A stretch of 64,000 nt of DNA from Idiomarina rhizosphaerae (GCF_024159085.1 NZ_JAMZDE010000001.1:310001-374000); one strand, 5' to 3'. Positions 1-11,154 are shown, counted from the first letter of the stretch. Made by a program: numbers and translations. The notes: generated by a model from the letters alone, not told the origin.

Positions 1-1539
1 GCAAAAAGTAAAAAGAGCACACCGGATCTCAGCGTAGCAACAGTCGTTGACCCCGTGCGCCTCACCACCGTTAAGCCGAGTTCCAGAGAGCTGGATTTTT
101 CGTACTTTTATAACGGCAAGGTGGTTTACAGCTATTGTCACCAGTTCCCCTGGCACTTTCAGCGTTTTCCGGAACTGAACCCGGAAACGGTGCAGGCCAC
201 CAGTTGGGGCATTCGGGATGAAAACTACGCCGTTATTGGTCATCAGCTTATAAAAGTGAAGCCAAAACGTTGCCGTCGTATTGGTAAATACGCCCATTTT
301 TATTTTTTAATTGATGAGCAGGTTTTTAGCCCTAATGAGGTTGATGGTGAACTGGCACTGGAGCTTGTCCCCGACGCTGATGCGCGTTCATTTAAAGTTC
401 ATGATGAGCTCTACGCTGAAGATGCAAACGCTTACTACAGGCTGGGCGGACGCCGAATTGGCAGCAAAACAGAGGACTTTCCCGGAGTCTCCAGCCCCGA
501 CGACTTAACGCCGCCGGCACCTAAACCCGCGCAACAGGCTAAGCCCGACACGTGGTTTCCGCAAATACCCGATGGCAGCGCTCTGGAGCGCTTTGAATGT
601 ATACAGCAATGGTTCGACAGGGATTTTTCATTAAAATGGCAGCGACATCGCAGTGCGCCCCGTTTGTATCAGTTACTGAATTTCGGCCTGCAACTGTGCT
701 GTGAGATAAGCGAAGACACGAATATTACCATGGCGGATCGGGGCATCAGGCTTTATGAGCGCTTTAAAGATTATGCGTGGTTAATGCCTGAGCTGGTGCA
801 CAATGCCGCCTGCCTTTATGCCATTCAAAATAAAGCTGACCTTGTCGCTTCCTGTTGCGAAGAGGCACTGGGCTATCGCTACGAAAATTCAGACGCATTA
901 CTGGCTGAACCCGTTATCAAGGCGTGCCTCAGCGCACAGGTGCTGCAAAGCCTACAGCAGCGCGCCAAAGCGCTGCAACTACACACCCCTTATATTTCTC
1001 TTGAGCTTATAGAAGCCTACGAAAAGGTAGCTGAAGAAGCTAAAAACGACGCAGTATTCAGCAAAATGCTGGAGCGCCACATTCTTTACACCTGGCTGTA
1101 TTACAGTGCCGATGAGCTGCATCGGTTAACTGCCCAGGAAAATGCTGATCAGACCTACTGGAAAAAGCTGGATGAAAAAATCTACTGGTACATGCAGAAT
1201 CTGATGTTACTGGACTTCAAGTTTATGGTGATGCAGGACGTGCGCCAGCGTATTCAGTCTTTAATTGACGTCTATTATCAACATCCCTACCTGAATCCGG
1301 TAGCCATTGTCAGTGTGGCTCATGACTTATTTCGGATGTTTCACAGCGAGACAAACTGGCAGGAGACTTTCTTTTCCGAAGAAGGAAAAAGACTACCACC
1401 CAGTACGAGAATGCTACAAAGCGAAGCCTTAATTAAGCTGTTTGAAAAACAGTTAAGCAAGCTGCCGCAGGCGCAGCAGCAACGCTACAAAGCGCAGGCG
1501 GAAACCTATTTTGTCTATCTTTTGATGAGTTCAAGCTAA
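1..1539 (+). CDS. Unrecognised protein, 5' end outside window
   Basis: The reading frame is open from base 1, so the true start probably lies upstream; the first start-like codon inside the window is a GTG at 55. About 512 residues are visible. I recognise no family. The first 150 residues look like a compact beta-rich domain, followed by a Pro/Lys-rich linker around residue 175 and then a long helical half rich in Leu, Trp and Tyr. There is no signal peptide or membrane segment in the visible part. The next gene starts 26 bp downstream on the same strand and is of similar size and composition, so the two are probably co-transcribed and may act together. Function unknown. Confidence 0.75.
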   Translation, partial: AKSKKSTPDLSVATVVDPVRLTTVKPSSRELDFSYFYNGKVVYSYCHQFPWHFQRFPELNPETVQATSWGIRDENYAVIGHQLIKVKPKRCRRIGKYAHFYFLIDEQVFSPNEVDGELALELVPDADARSFKVHDELYAEDANAYYRLGGRRIGSKTEDFPGVSSPDDLTPPAPKPAQQAKPDTWFPQIPDGSALERFECIQQWFDRDFSLKWQRHRSAPRLYQLLNFGLQLCCEISEDTNITMADRGIRLYERFKDYAWLMPELVHNAACLYAIQNKADLVASCCEEALGYRYENSDALLAEPVIKACLSAQVLQSLQQRAKALQLHTPYISLELIEAYEKVAEEAKNDAVFSKMLERHILYTWLYYSADELHRLTAQENADQTYWKKLDEKIYWYMQNLMLLDFKFMVMQDVRQRIQSLIDVYYQHPYLNPVAIVSVAHDLFRMFHSETNWQETFFSEEGKRLPPSTRMLQSEALIKLFEKQLSKLPQAQQQRYKAQAETYFVYLLMSSS

Positions 1540-1565
1540 TCAACTATCGGAATCATTTTTAGAAA

Positions 1566-3080
1566 ATGGCTAAAAAAAGCAGTTCGACACGTCTAAAAGA
1601 AACACTCTACGCTGTCTTCTCACTTTCAGAGGATACTATTCGCGCGGCAGAAGAGCGTTTCGCCCAGTTAAATAAAGACGAAGTCAAAGCATTGGCGCAG
1701 CGCTGGTGTTTTGATGGGCTGACATCCGACGGTTATCAGCCGGTATTTTCCGATGAAAACAAAATCATGTTAATTAACGCCATGGTTCACGGCACTCTGT
1801 CCGAACGTAAAAAGATAGCGCAGGAATTTAACTATCAGTCGAGCTACCTTTGTGGCCGTTTGTATCAGCTTGGAATGTTCGAACTTTTTTACACATGGGC
1901 GAATCAGGTAAACAATAAGAAGCTGCTGGAACAACTCGGCCCGGCCATTCTTAAATATATGAATGATGAGCGCGCATGGCTGTATTACGAGGAACATCGC
2001 GACGACGAAGACTTCCACCTGCACGCCTTGGCCAGCCTGCATGGGCCCGCGTATCTCAACCTCTTCCGATACCGAGACAAGTACCTTGCCCTGTGGCAAC
2101 ACGTGGCGGATAGATTTCAAGCCGATGGATGGGGCTCTCATCTGCTGGTGGAAAAAAACCTGGGACTGCGCCCTCCTGAACCAGGCTACTTTTCCCTGCA
2201 TTCGGTTGAAACCCCCTGGAATTATTCCGATGCGCCCATTCGTAAGCTGCAGCAACTGGGTATCGATATTCAACTGGACGGCGAGATTGGCGACCACTAC
2301 CACCAGAGCAAAAGCGAAATGCTGGTGGGGCTTATTTTAAACGGAGAGAAGTTTGACCGGTTGTTCTGTGGCCCTTTTTTACCAAACCCGGAGAACACCC
2401 GCCTGTATTGCAGCTTGTCAGACCCCTACTTCGGTCTGATGCTGGTAGAAATTGATTTAAACACCAACGAGATTTTTTATATCGATTCCTCTCCGACAAT
2501 AAATGTGCCCATGGCCTACGAACATGACGGAGAAAAACTGACAGCCTATGACTGCTGGAATAACCTTAATCTGGCTTTAAACAAGCAAAAGGCAAAGTAC
2601 TATTACATTCCGGAACGGCTTAGAAGTGAACCGTTTAAAGCGCAATTTAAACAACTTACAGCAACACAAGCCCCGGGCTTTGAGTTTGAGAAAGGCGCAA
2701 TGATTAGCGTACGGAACTGGCACCATGGCTTTCCCGACGACTATTATCTGAAGTTCATTCTGGGTACCTTTAGCCTGCCAAAAACCTACCCTCTTCGCAT
2801 ATGTTTGTGCGCTGAGTCGGGCGAGATTTTTGCACTTTATCACTGTGGCACCGAAAGGCAGTATTACCAGTTTGTGGTCAGTAAAAACCTCAATGACTTT
2901 ATTGAGAGCATTAAGGGATACCAAAGCTTTATGACTGAAGAGGGCTTTGCGAGCAACCGGGACGCTGAGACGGCTCAACTTTCTGCGGATCAGGTGAGTA
3001 AATTGCGAAGTCGCTTGTCACCTTTCTTACCTCCAGAGCCGGTTGAACGTAACTTTTGGCTCTGGTTGTTAACCCGATAA
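1566..3080 (+). CDS. Unrecognised cytoplasmic protein, 504 aa
   Basis: This 504-residue protein has a Lys/Ser-rich N terminus (MAKKSSSTRLKE) and no export signal or membrane helix. The first 150 residues look all-helical. The rest is rich in aromatic residues (YYY, WNY and WHH patches) and ends in FWLWLLTR. No known catalytic motif stands out. It follows the preceding unknown gene by 26 bp, so an operon is likely. About 120 bp separate it from the following chemoreceptor, which has its own upstream region. The function cannot be assigned from sequence reading alone. Confidence 0.75.
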   Translation: MAKKSSSTRLKETLYAVFSLSEDTIRAAEERFAQLNKDEVKALAQRWCFDGLTSDGYQPVFSDENKIMLINAMVHGTLSERKKIAQEFNYQSSYLCGRLYQLGMFELFYTWANQVNNKKLLEQLGPAILKYMNDERAWLYYEEHRDDEDFHLHALASLHGPAYLNLFRYRDKYLALWQHVADRFQADGWGSHLLVEKNLGLRPPEPGYFSLHSVETPWNYSDAPIRKLQQLGIDIQLDGEIGDHYHQSKSEMLVGLILNGEKFDRLFCGPFLPNPENTRLYCSLSDPYFGLMLVEIDLNTNEIFYIDSSPTINVPMAYEHDGEKLTAYDCWNNLNLALNKQKAKYYYIPERLRSEPFKAQFKQLTATQAPGFEFEKGAMISVRNWHHGFPDDYYLKFILGTFSLPKTYPLRICLCAESGEIFALYHCGTERQYYQFVVSKNLNDFIESIKGYQSFMTEEGFASNRDAETAQLSADQVSKLRSRLSPFLPPEPVERNFWLWLLTR

Positions 3081-3200
3081 AGCCAGTAAATTACCGACTA
3101 ACGATTTTTTAGAGAACTTACTGCTCATTTTTCGCTCATGCTTTGTATTTTCCGCCCGATATAAGTAGACGACCTTTATATCGGATGCCTGGATACTTTT

Positions 3201-5321
3201 ATGCAAACAGCGTCACTGCGTTTTAAACTTATATTTGGTGCCGCCTGCCTGCTTATACTAAGCATGGGCTCACTAACACTGTACAGCTGGTACTCAATGA
3301 ACCAGGCCGGGCAAAATGCTATTGAGCAAATTAGTGAACCTCTGGAAGAACAAGTAACCGCATCTTTAAATGACACCGCGTTACGCTTTGCCGGCAATAC
3401 TGAGGCTTTGCTAAACCGTAGCTTCGATATTCCGGCAGGACTTGCCTCTATCATGCGCCATACCGCCGTAGGCAGTGAGGGAGAACCCTACACCCGTGAC
3501 GAAGTAAAGTTTCTGGCAAGAAACCTGCTGCTCGCGCACCCTTCTGTTTCTTCCATATATAACCAGTACGAACCCAACGGTTACGACGCCCTTGATGACG
3601 AGTACAGCTCCAGTGAGCCACATACCTCAAACCAGGGAACGCTGGAAATTTACTGGGTGTCGGAAGGCGCGGATCAGGCTCGATTTATCGAGACCGAAGA
3701 CACGTCAGAGAAATACCTTACAAACTTAACCGAACAAGGCTTCCGCGAAGCCGAATGGTACCTTTGTAGCCGTGATAGCTTAAAACCCTGCCTCATAGAG
3801 CCTTACTTATATGAGATCAGCCCCGGCGAAGAAATGCTGTTAACCTCACTGGTGTATCCTGTTGTGGTTGATAATGAGTTTCGCGGTGTTGCGGGTGTAG
3901 ATATTAACTTACCGGTATTACAAAACCGTATTCAGCAACAATCTAAGGAATTTTATCAGGGCAAGGCGAATATGTTTCTGGTCAGCAGTAACGGCTTCGT
4001 CGTCGCCAGTAACCAACACCCTGACCGTCTTGGTAAGTCGCTGGAATCCATTAATCCGGATTTAGCTGAGCTTCTCGACAGTCCTGGCCAGTCAGAATTT
4101 AATGTCGCCGACAATATAGTGGTTAAACAGCCAGTTTATACCGAAGCCTCGGATACCACCTGGTGGATCATTGTCTCCGTACCCCGCGAATTAGCTTTTG
4201 CAACTGTTACTGAGCTGTCAGAGAGCCTTGAAGAAGACACTGCATCGACAGTCTGGGGGCTATTAATGATTGCGGCATTACTATTAGCCGTGTTCGTCAC
4301 TCTGGTCTTTTTCTGGGTCAGTGCATCCACTCGTCCACTGAATAACCTGAGTATGCTAATGAAAGAGTTAGCCGGTGCCGAAGGCGACCTTACCCGACAA
4401 CTAGAGCGGACCTCGCACAGCGAATTAAACGATCTGGCCGACGGGTTTAACTTATTTACTGCCAAACTTCGCGATTTAGTCCGGGCTTTGAAAAAAGTGG
4501 CCGAAAACGTTGCACTGGAAAGTCGGCATATGCTGGAAAGCTCGAAACAGGCATCCAGTGCTACCGAGATACAAGCAGACCAGGTGCAACAAGTGGCTAC
4601 CGCTATGAACGAAATGACCGCAACAGCGAATCAGGTTGCATCATTGGCCAGTGACACGGCACAGGGTGCAGAAGAATCCAGTAAGTCATTGAATAGAGCA
4701 AACAGTCTGGTCAATCAAACCCTGTTGGCATTCCAGCAAGTTGCTGAAGAGTTCGACCAGGCGCGCCATCAGTTTACCGAAGTTGCTGCCCGCAGTGACG
4801 AAGTGACCGGCATTACGCAGACCATTGATGGCATTGCCGAACAAACGAATTTGCTGGCACTAAATGCCGCCATTGAAGCCGCGCGTGCGGGCGACCAGGG
4901 CCGTGGATTTGCCGTGGTCGCCGATGAGGTGAGAACTCTGGCACAGCGTACCCGCCAGTCGACAGAAGAAATCAACGGCCTGATTCAGGGCCTTCAAAAG
5001 CAGGTTCAGGCAAGTGTTCAGCAAATGGAAAGCAGCGCAGTAAAAGTAACGCAGACACTTGAAGGCGCAAAACAAGCCTCCGAGCAGCTGAATTCAGCCA
5101 CTGAGCAAGTACAGTCAATTAATGACAACGCGTTCCAGGTAGCCTCAGCCGCCGAAGAGCAGAACCAGGTAAGTGAAGAAATCAGTCGAAACATCAGCGC
5201 TATCAGTGATGCCACGCACGATTTAGAAAAATTGTCGGGACAGATTACTCAGATTAGCAGCGCGCTGGATAACGCCTCAGGCGAAATGGAGGAGCAACTC
5301 AATGCACTTAAAAGCGATTAA
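3201..5321 (+). CDS. Methyl-accepting chemotaxis protein, dCache type
   Basis: A 706-residue transmembrane chemoreceptor. A first membrane helix lies near residues 10-30, followed by a periplasmic region of about 310 residues that fits a double Cache ligand-binding domain. A second helix lies near 350-375, then a HAMP linker and a long cytoplasmic coiled coil. The signalling hairpin is unmistakable around residues 540-590 ([18 protein letters not shown] followed by [12 protein letters not shown]). It should control CheA activity in polar arrays; the ligand is unknown. There is no C-terminal NWETF-like CheR/CheB tether. The last 20 bp overlap the start of the porin gene, and the porin's strong Shine-Dalgarno lies inside this gene, so the two are translationally coupled. 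Confidence 0.93.
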   Translation: MQTASLRFKLIFGAACLLILSMGSLTLYSWYSMNQAGQNAIEQISEPLEEQVTASLNDTALRFAGNTEALLNRSFDIPAGLASIMRHTAVGSEGEPYTRDEVKFLARNLLLAHPSVSSIYNQYEPNGYDALDDEYSSSEPHTSNQGTLEIYWVSEGADQARFIETEDTSEKYLTNLTEQGFREAEWYLCSRDSLKPCLIEPYLYEISPGEEMLLTSLVYPVVVDNEFRGVAGVDINLPVLQNRIQQQSKEFYQGKANMFLVSSNGFVVASNQHPDRLGKSLESINPDLAELLDSPGQSEFNVADNIVVKQPVYTEASDTTWWIIVSVPRELAFATVTELSESLEEDTASTVWGLLMIAALLLAVFVTLVFFWVSASTRPLNNLSMLMKELAGAEGDLTRQLERTSHSELNDLADGFNLFTAKLRDLVRALKKVAENVALESRHMLESSKQASSATEIQADQVQQVATAMNEMTATANQVASLASDTAQGAEESSKSLNRANSLVNQTLLAFQQVAEEFDQARHQFTEVAARSDEVTGITQTIDGIAEQTNLLALNAAIEAARAGDQGRGFAVVADEVRTLAQRTRQSTEEINGLIQGLQKQVQASVQQMESSAVKVTQTLEGAKQASEQLNSATEQVQSINDNAFQVASAAEEQNQVSEEISRNISAISDATHDLEKLSGQITQISSALDNASGEMEEQLNALKSD

Positions 5322-5979
5322 TATAGCCCTGTTTGCCGGTTTCCTAATCAGTGGCACTGCGCAGGCGTCCTGGGACTTAACCGCGACGGCAACCAGTGAC
5401 TACCTGTTTAACGGGGTAACTCAGACTGACGGTGACCCGGCGCTACAGTTTATTGCCAATAAAAACTTTGATAGCGGCTGGTACGCCGGAGGTTTTGCTT
5501 CCAATGTCGATTTTGGCGACGATACCTGGCTGGAGCTGGACGCGTTTGGCGGCCGCTACTGGCAGATTAATGATGAGATTGGCGTCGAGCTGGGCGCTTT
5601 ATATTACAGCTATTATGGTGACGGCAGCGACATAAACTACGGCGAAACCACCGCGGCTGTCGATATCAGTGATTTTCGCTTTCAACTCTGGTACGCCTGG
5701 GATTACGCCGGCAGCGACGCCAAACATCTGGTTGCAGCAGTTTCTTATCAGGTGTATAGCGACGGTAAAAATGGCGTCAATGTAGGATTTAACCAGTCGC
5801 GCTCTTTGGACTCTGAAGATTTTCAGTGGGATACCCGAGACCACTACAACCATGCCTGGATAGCTTATGACAGAAACTGGCAGCAGTGGAACTTTATGGT
5901 TTCCTATAATCACACCACCTTAAGCAGTGACTGGGGTGGCGGTAATACCCTGGCAGCGAACGTCACTTACACGTTTTAG
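5302..5979 (+). CDS. TorF-family putative porin
   Basis: A 225-residue outer-membrane protein with a clear signal peptide ending near residue 22 (ISGTAQA). The mature start [20 protein letters not shown] resembles the SDYxFRGxSQT signature of the TorF/Gcw_chp family (PF09694), and the protein ends in an aromatic residue (VTYTF) as beta-barrels do. Alternating beta strands run through the whole chain. The start at 5302 is supported by GGAGGAG at 5288-5294, seven bases upstream and inside the 3' end of the chemoreceptor. The coupling suggests that the porin admits, or reports on, the compound sensed by the receptor; that is an inference. Confidence 0.85.
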   Translation: MHLKAINIALFAGFLISGTAQASWDLTATATSDYLFNGVTQTDGDPALQFIANKNFDSGWYAGGFASNVDFGDDTWLELDAFGGRYWQINDEIGVELGALYYSYYGDGSDINYGETTAAVDISDFRFQLWYAWDYAGSDAKHLVAAVSYQVYSDGKNGVNVGFNQSRSLDSEDFQWDTRDHYNHAWIAYDRNWQQWNFMVSYNHTTLSSDWGGGNTLAANVTYTF

Positions 5980-6048
5980 AGTTTTTCGTTGCCAACACTC
6001 AGGCTCTAACATAGGATTGCGCCACTAACATTAGTGGCCCTTTAAAAT

Positions 6049-7974
6049 ATGACTATTCTCAAACGTATGAGCTTATGGCTCAGCCTCAGTATCCTTTCTC
6101 TTACAGTCCTTGCAGTTATCGTTGCGGCCACTCAAACGAGTAATAAGATAAGAGCCGATCTTGATAATGAAACGGCACTAATTGCCAGCACCGTTCAAGA
6201 TATGCTGACTATCACCGATCGCTTAATGCGTGATGAGGTAGATGCCAGCTTGTCGGTATTGAATCATTTAGTAAATACCCGCGGCGGACTCAGTGTGGGC
6301 GATACGACGCGAGTAGGCGAACAAACTGTACCAGACCTTTTATTAGACGGTAAACCACTGGCCAACAGTACCGAGCTGGTTGATCTCCAGAGTCGGCTTC
6401 AGGGTGGAACCGCAACGATATTTTCGCGTAACGGCGACGAGTTTATTCGTATTACCACCAATGTGCAGAACTCACAAGGTAATCGCGCTACGGGCACCCG
6501 CTTAGATAGTTCAACTCAGGCATACCAAACTGTTATGCGCGGCGAAACCTACCGGGGTCAGGTCAACATTCTCGGTCAATCGTACATTACGGCGTATCAA
6601 CCCATTATAAACAGTGCAAACCGAGTAATTGGTATTTTATATGTTGGCTACCTAGCCAGTTTTGAAGAGTTAAAACACTACATTGCAGAGGAACGCGTTT
6701 TAGAGAATGGTTTCGTTGCCCTGAGGGACGATCGCGGCACTATTCGCTTGCACTCAACGCATCTGACCCCCGATGAAATTACCCGTATTGTCGACGGAAA
6801 TACGTCTGACTGGCAAATTTCAGAGACTCCTTTCCCCAACTGGCGGTATGACGTTTTAGTTGGCGTGGATGAGGATGAAATACATGCTCTGGTGCTCGAG
6901 CAAGCCGTTAAGATGAGTGTCATTATTATCGTATCCGGCCTGCTCCTGCTGGGCTTGATTTTATGGCTGGTTCACAGCGTTGTACTTAAGCGTATAAACC
7001 GCATGAATTCGATGATACGCCGTATTGTTGAAGAAGAAGGTGACTTGCTTCAGCGCATGAACTCTGACTCTCCCGACGAGCTTGGGGATATGGCACGCCA
7101 GTTCGATGCTTTGCTTGAGCGTATGCGCTTAACCATAGCGTCGGTGGCTACTTTGAGTAAGCAGTCACACGACGAGTCGGCTAAATTGGCTCAGATAGCA
7201 CGCCACTCCGATGAGCTTGCCGGCGAGCAGGCTATGGAAGTTGAAACCATTTCAGCGGCGGTACATGAACTTGCCACAACGGCACGTAACGTGGCCGACA
7301 ACACCAGTTTAGCCGAAACATCGGCAGTAGAGATTAGCCAGCAGGTTCAATCAATGCAGGACATGATTAACCAGTTGCGCAAACAACAGGTTGGTTTAGC
7401 CAAGGAATCGGAACGAGCACAACAGGAGCTCGCTTCACTGACCAAAGCTTCTGATGATATCGCGCGTGTTATGGAAGTGATAAATGCGGTGGCAGAGCAA
7501 ACTAATTTGCTGGCTCTGAACGCGGCTATAGAAGCGGCGCGGGCCGGAGAAGCCGGACGAGGCTTTGCCGTCGTTGCAGATGAAGTCAGAGCTTTGGCGT
7601 CGAGAACGCAGAAATCCACGGAAGACATCGCTCATTTATTACGTAGTCTGCACGATGGTGTCGAAGCCGTTGGCGGCGTCATTGTGGCTCAGGCCGAGCA
7701 GTCACAGCAAAGCCTTTCAGCTGTAGAAGAAGTGTCGGGAATGAGCAACACAGTGAGTCAGGCGGTTGAAAATATTACGAGCCAAAACGCTCAGGTGGCA
7801 AGTGCCGCCGAGGAACAAAACGCCGTATCCTCTGATGTCAGTGTACGCTTAGAGCGACTTAAAGAGCAAAGTACAAACGTCGCCGAACAGGCAGAAGAGA
7901 CCGCCAGCTCCAGTAATACGCTCAGCGGCTTGATTCAGCAGGTTGATGACCAACTGAAACGATACAAAGTGTAA
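6049..7974 (+). CDS. Methyl-accepting chemotaxis protein, Cache type
   Basis: A 641-residue chemoreceptor. The N-terminal membrane helix is at residues 8-28. The periplasmic region up to about 288 looks like a Cache_3/Cache_2-type sensor ([20 protein letters not shown] is typical). TM2 is at about 289-312, followed by HAMP. The conserved MCP hairpin lies at roughly 478-523 ([20 protein letters not shown] then [17 protein letters not shown]). There is no C-terminal pentapeptide. It is a paralogue of the receptor at 3201 in its signalling half but has a different sensor. It lies 69 bp after the porin and may share its transcript. Confidence 0.92.
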   Translation: MTILKRMSLWLSLSILSLTVLAVIVAATQTSNKIRADLDNETALIASTVQDMLTITDRLMRDEVDASLSVLNHLVNTRGGLSVGDTTRVGEQTVPDLLLDGKPLANSTELVDLQSRLQGGTATIFSRNGDEFIRITTNVQNSQGNRATGTRLDSSTQAYQTVMRGETYRGQVNILGQSYITAYQPIINSANRVIGILYVGYLASFEELKHYIAEERVLENGFVALRDDRGTIRLHSTHLTPDEITRIVDGNTSDWQISETPFPNWRYDVLVGVDEDEIHALVLEQAVKMSVIIIVSGLLLLGLILWLVHSVVLKRINRMNSMIRRIVEEEGDLLQRMNSDSPDELGDMARQFDALLERMRLTIASVATLSKQSHDESAKLAQIARHSDELAGEQAMEVETISAAVHELATTARNVADNTSLAETSAVEISQQVQSMQDMINQLRKQQVGLAKESERAQQELASLTKASDDIARVMEVINAVAEQTNLLALNAAIEAARAGEAGRGFAVVADEVRALASRTQKSTEDIAHLLRSLHDGVEAVGGVIVAQAEQSQQSLSAVEEVSGMSNTVSQAVENITSQNAQVASAAEEQNAVSSDVSVRLERLKEQSTNVAEQAEETASSSNTLSGLIQQVDDQLKRYKV

Positions 7975-8068
7975 CGAGTTAACCGATGTCACAAAAGCTT
8001 AAATGAACTGTCAACGGCGGTTCATTTAAGCAGAGGAGTATGGACGAAACCCACAGTGGGAGATCGTT

Positions 8069-8878
8069 ATGCCTCAGGCTCGCTTGAACGCCCGAACTTT
8101 GTTTATTTCCGACGTACACCTTGGCTCCAGAGACTGCAAAGCCGAATTTCTGCTTCACTTACTCAAACGCGTTGATGTTGAACGGTTGTATCTGGTTGGC
8201 GACATTGTCGACTTTTGGGCAATGAAACGGCAGATATTTTGGCCGGATCGGCACCATCAGGTACTTCAGCAAATACTGGCTATGGCACGTAACGGTGTCG
8301 AAGTTATCTACATTCCAGGCAACCATGATGAAGTTATGCGTAAATATCGCCATCCGGATGTGGCCAGTATTCGTATTCAACGTCAGGCTATTCATACTAC
8401 CGCGGACAACAAGCGGTTGTTGGTGATGCACGGTGACGCGTTTGATGCAGAAACCTGCCACAGTCGCTGGCTGTCTTTTGTCGGCGACCATCTTTATGAC
8501 TTCTTACTGTGGCTTAACCGAACAACAAACCGCATTCGCAACCTGTTTGGCCACAATTACTGGTCATTGTCGGCCTACGTGAAAAGCCAAATTGGTAAAG
8601 CCGAAGAAGTCATTGGCCGCTATCGGGCAGCCTCATTCCGCGAAACTAAAAAGCGCGGTTTAGACGGTATTGTTTGTGGGCACATTCATCACCCGGAACT
8701 AGTCGAGTCAGACGGCTTACTGTACGCCAACACGGGTGACTGGGTGGAAAATTGCACCGCTCTGTTTGAAAACCACGACGGCGAGCTGTCGCTGATGAAG
8801 TACACATTATCGGATGCTCAGCCAGCTCGCTTAAGTCGCTTCCGTCGGCGTCGCCGCGCCTATAACAACGCGGCCTGA
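8069..8878 (+). CDS. UDP-2,3-diacylglucosamine diphosphatase-like metallophosphoesterase
   Basis: A 269-residue calcineurin-like phosphoesterase of the LpxH-related group. All the dinuclear metal motifs are present: D15-x-H17 (ISDVHLG), GD with D45, GNHD at 84-87, H121-GD and GHIHH at 204-208. In LpxH these residues hydrolyse UDP-2,3-diacylglucosamine to lipid X in lipid A synthesis. The family also contains paralogues with unproven substrates, so the exact reaction is likely but not certain. The C terminus is very basic (RFRRRRRAY), fitting peripheral membrane binding. An inverted repeat (TTTAAGC/GCTTAAA type) lies in the 90 bp upstream. Confidence 0.82.
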   Translation: MPQARLNARTLFISDVHLGSRDCKAEFLLHLLKRVDVERLYLVGDIVDFWAMKRQIFWPDRHHQVLQQILAMARNGVEVIYIPGNHDEVMRKYRHPDVASIRIQRQAIHTTADNKRLLVMHGDAFDAETCHSRWLSFVGDHLYDFLLWLNRTTNRIRNLFGHNYWSLSAYVKSQIGKAEEVIGRYRAASFRETKKRGLDGIVCGHIHHPELVESDGLLYANTGDWVENCTALFENHDGELSLMKYTLSDAQPARLSRFRRRRRAYNNAA

Positions 8879-8881
8879 ACG

Positions 8882-9676
8882 CTAGGTTAAGGTATCGACA
8901 ATACCGCCTTCGACTCGCAACGCTGCGCCGGTAGTGGCGCTGGCCTGCGGCGATGCCACGTAAACACTCATATTAGCGACCTCTTCAGGTGTTGCTAAGC
9001 GCTGGATAATGGACGAGGGGCGGTTCTCCTGAACAAAGCGGGATTCTATTTTGTCCTGAGAGACGCCCTCTTCCTCGGCCATATCCTTAAGCATTTTAAG
9101 CACGCCTTCTGAGCGTGTAGGACCGGGCAGTATGGCGTTAACTGTCACTTGAGTGCCACTAAGTACTTTCGCCAACCCTCGAGAAATAGACAACAGCGCT
9201 GATTTTGTCATGCCGTAATGCACCATTTCACTCGGAATATTAATGCCCGATTCACTCGATATAAACTGAATACGACCCCAGTCTCGCTCCTTCATGCCTT
9301 TCGCATAATGGCGCGAGAGTCTCACCGCACTCATCACGTTCACATCGAAAAACTGCTGCCAGGTATCATCGTCCACCTCAAAGAAGTCCTCGGGCCCGAA
9401 AATACCGACATTATTAACCAAAATATCGGTGTCTGGTTGCTGCTCAGTCAGAGTTTTGCAACCTTCAGCGGTTCCAAGATCGGCTGCGACACCTTCAATA
9501 CCAGCATCAGGAGCCACTTTTTTAATCTTGGCGATGGCTTCATCAACCCGTTGTTGAGTACGCCCGGTGATCACAACATTAGCACCAGCCTTGGCGAGCC
9601 CCTCGGCAATTGCAAAGCCAATACCTGCTGTAGAGCCAGTAATAATGGCGTGTTTTCCGTTCAGATCAATGTGCAT
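8882..9676 (-). CDS. SDR-family oxidoreductase
   Basis: A classical 264-residue short-chain dehydrogenase/reductase. The nucleotide-binding GSTAGIG is at residues 14-20, NNVG at 88-91, and the catalytic set is Ser141, Tyr154 and Lys158 (YGMTK). Asn113 completes the tetrad (DVNVMS). The C-terminal region has the usual PEEVANM and GAALRVEGG elements. The substrate cannot be inferred. It is convergent with the LpxH-like gene, leaving only 3 bp between stop codons. GGAGCAGCTT upstream of the ATG provides the ribosome-binding site. Confidence 0.88.
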   Translation of the reverse strand: MHIDLNGKHAIITGSTAGIGFAIAEGLAKAGANVVITGRTQQRVDEAIAKIKKVAPDAGIEGVAADLGTAEGCKTLTEQQPDTDILVNNVGIFGPEDFFEVDDDTWQQFFDVNVMSAVRLSRHYAKGMKERDWGRIQFISSESGINIPSEMVHYGMTKSALLSISRGLAKVLSGTQVTVNAILPGPTRSEGVLKMLKDMAEEEGVSQDKIESRFVQENRPSSIIQRLATPEEVANMSVYVASPQASATTGAALRVEGGIVDTLT

Positions 9677-9768
9677 AAGCTGCTCCTTTTTTCTGAATAC
9701 CCGTGCGACATAGAAAAACTATAAACGCACGGCTTATTAAGGAAAACATGGGACTCTTTTTCTCATAT

Positions 9769-11154
9769 TCAAGGTGCCGAGGCTCGGAAGGTCGCCGCCT
9801 CTTTTTCAATATCAGACGAAGCTTTACTAAGCTTCAGGCTACCTTCATGCAACACCAGATAGACCTCTGGCTTATCAACCAAATGATAAGAAGACCACTC
9901 ACTATTGGCCAGGCCTTCAACCTGCTTAAAGGTCGCGTTGGCGATAAAACGGTCTGTGCCATCGTGCTTGCTCACGGTTAATTCGCCATTTTCCGAGACA
10001 AGGTAGAAGCCAGGTGACGCTTCAGGCTGGAACGAAACGGTATTCTTTTCACCGCGTAACGACTGCAGATGCCACAGCTGGCTATAGTTTTCTTTCTCAC
10101 CAGCAACAACAACGTCACCTTCACCCTGATAAGTCAAAAACTCTTTATTTGAAAAGGCCTGCAACTGTTTCGCGTCGTAGTGAATACCCGACGCCGTTGG
10201 CGTGATTTTCAGGATGCTGCCGTCTTCATCATACTCAAGATGCTCTATCGAAACCGAACGGCGGTAGTTCCCACCCGTTGGCAGCGCGGCGGTGTGATAA
10301 ACCAAATACCACTGTTCTTCAAACTCAAGCACTGCCTGATGGCTAGTTCCGCTATCGGGCAGCACATCCATTATCAGCCCCTGATATTCCCACGGTCCTT
10401 CAGGCGAATCACTGACCGCATACGCCAGCTCTTCAGGGTAGTTCATTGCAAATGTCAGGTAATATTTATCCTGGTATTTATGCAGCCACGGCGCCTCAGT
10501 GAAGGTACCCGGCATGTTATTGATATCAACTTTATGAATTTCACTGTCCAGTTCGATCATATTGTCTTTCAGACGTGCATAGTAGAGGTGGGTATTTCCC
10601 CAATACAAATACGCTTGTCCGTCGTCATCAATAAATACTGTCGGGTCGATATTGTCCCACGGCTCCGGTGCCATAAATTCAGGAGACTCGGTCATATCCG
10701 GCGTTATCAGTGGCCCGCCTATTGCGTCTTTCCAGCCATTAACCGGGTCATCCGACACCGCCACTCCTATCGCAAAACCTTGCTTTTTCGGATCGGGGTC
10801 ATCGTTTAGTACAGTCACATACCAGTAAAACTTACCGTCTCGTTCAGTCGCCTGGGCCGCCCAGGCGGTATCGCCTTTTGCCCAGTCAAATTCAGTGCGG
10901 GGAAAGGCGCCTTCCAACGTCCAGTCCTTTAAGTTATCTGACGAATAGATAGACCACTCGCGAAGGACAAAAAAATCGCCGTCTTCTTTAGCTTCGTCAT
11001 GGCCTACATACAGATAGACCACACCGTCATGAACTAGGGTTGCCGGGTCGGCGGTAAAATGTTCTTTAATAATAGGGTTTCCGGCCACAGCAGAGCCAAT
11101 AGCTGAAGCAGCCAGCACAAAGCCCCCGAGCATAGTCATTAATTTATTCGGCAT
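9769..11154 (-). CDS. Secreted glycoside hydrolase family 43 with AbfB-like C-terminal domain
   Basis: A 461-residue exported enzyme; the signal peptide is likely cleaved after AVA at residue 25. The five-bladed GH43 catalytic domain occupies about 30-320 and shows the three acidic residues expected: base D36 in DPATL, D170 in IDPTVF, and acid E220 in FTEAPW. GH43 enzymes hydrolyse arabinosides or xylosides. The last 110 residues carry the AbfB beta-trefoil style repeat (SPGFYLVSE, RFIANATFKQVEGL, then ATFRAS), suggesting arabinose binding. No other polysaccharide genes lie nearby, so it looks like a solitary scavenging enzyme. Confidence 0.85.
   Translation of the reverse strand: MPNKLMTMLGGFVLAASAIGSAVAGNPIIKEHFTADPATLVHDGVVYLYVGHDEAKEDGDFFVLREWSIYSSDNLKDWTLEGAFPRTEFDWAKGDTAWAAQATERDGKFYWYVTVLNDDPDPKKQGFAIGVAVSDDPVNGWKDAIGGPLITPDMTESPEFMAPEPWDNIDPTVFIDDDGQAYLYWGNTHLYYARLKDNMIELDSEIHKVDINNMPGTFTEAPWLHKYQDKYYLTFAMNYPEELAYAVSDSPEGPWEYQGLIMDVLPDSGTSHQAVLEFEEQWYLVYHTAALPTGGNYRRSVSIEHLEYDEDGSILKITPTASGIHYDAKQLQAFSNKEFLTYQGEGDVVVAGEKENYSQLWHLQSLRGEKNTVSFQPEASPGFYLVSENGELTVSKHDGTDRFIANATFKQVEGLANSEWSSYHLVDKPEVYLVLHEGSLKLSKASSDIEKEAATFRASAP

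Noticed and set aside
10180-10809. 209-codon plus-strand frame inside the GH43 gene
   Set aside because: It is antisense to a well-supported glycosidase, and its translation lacks domain structure.
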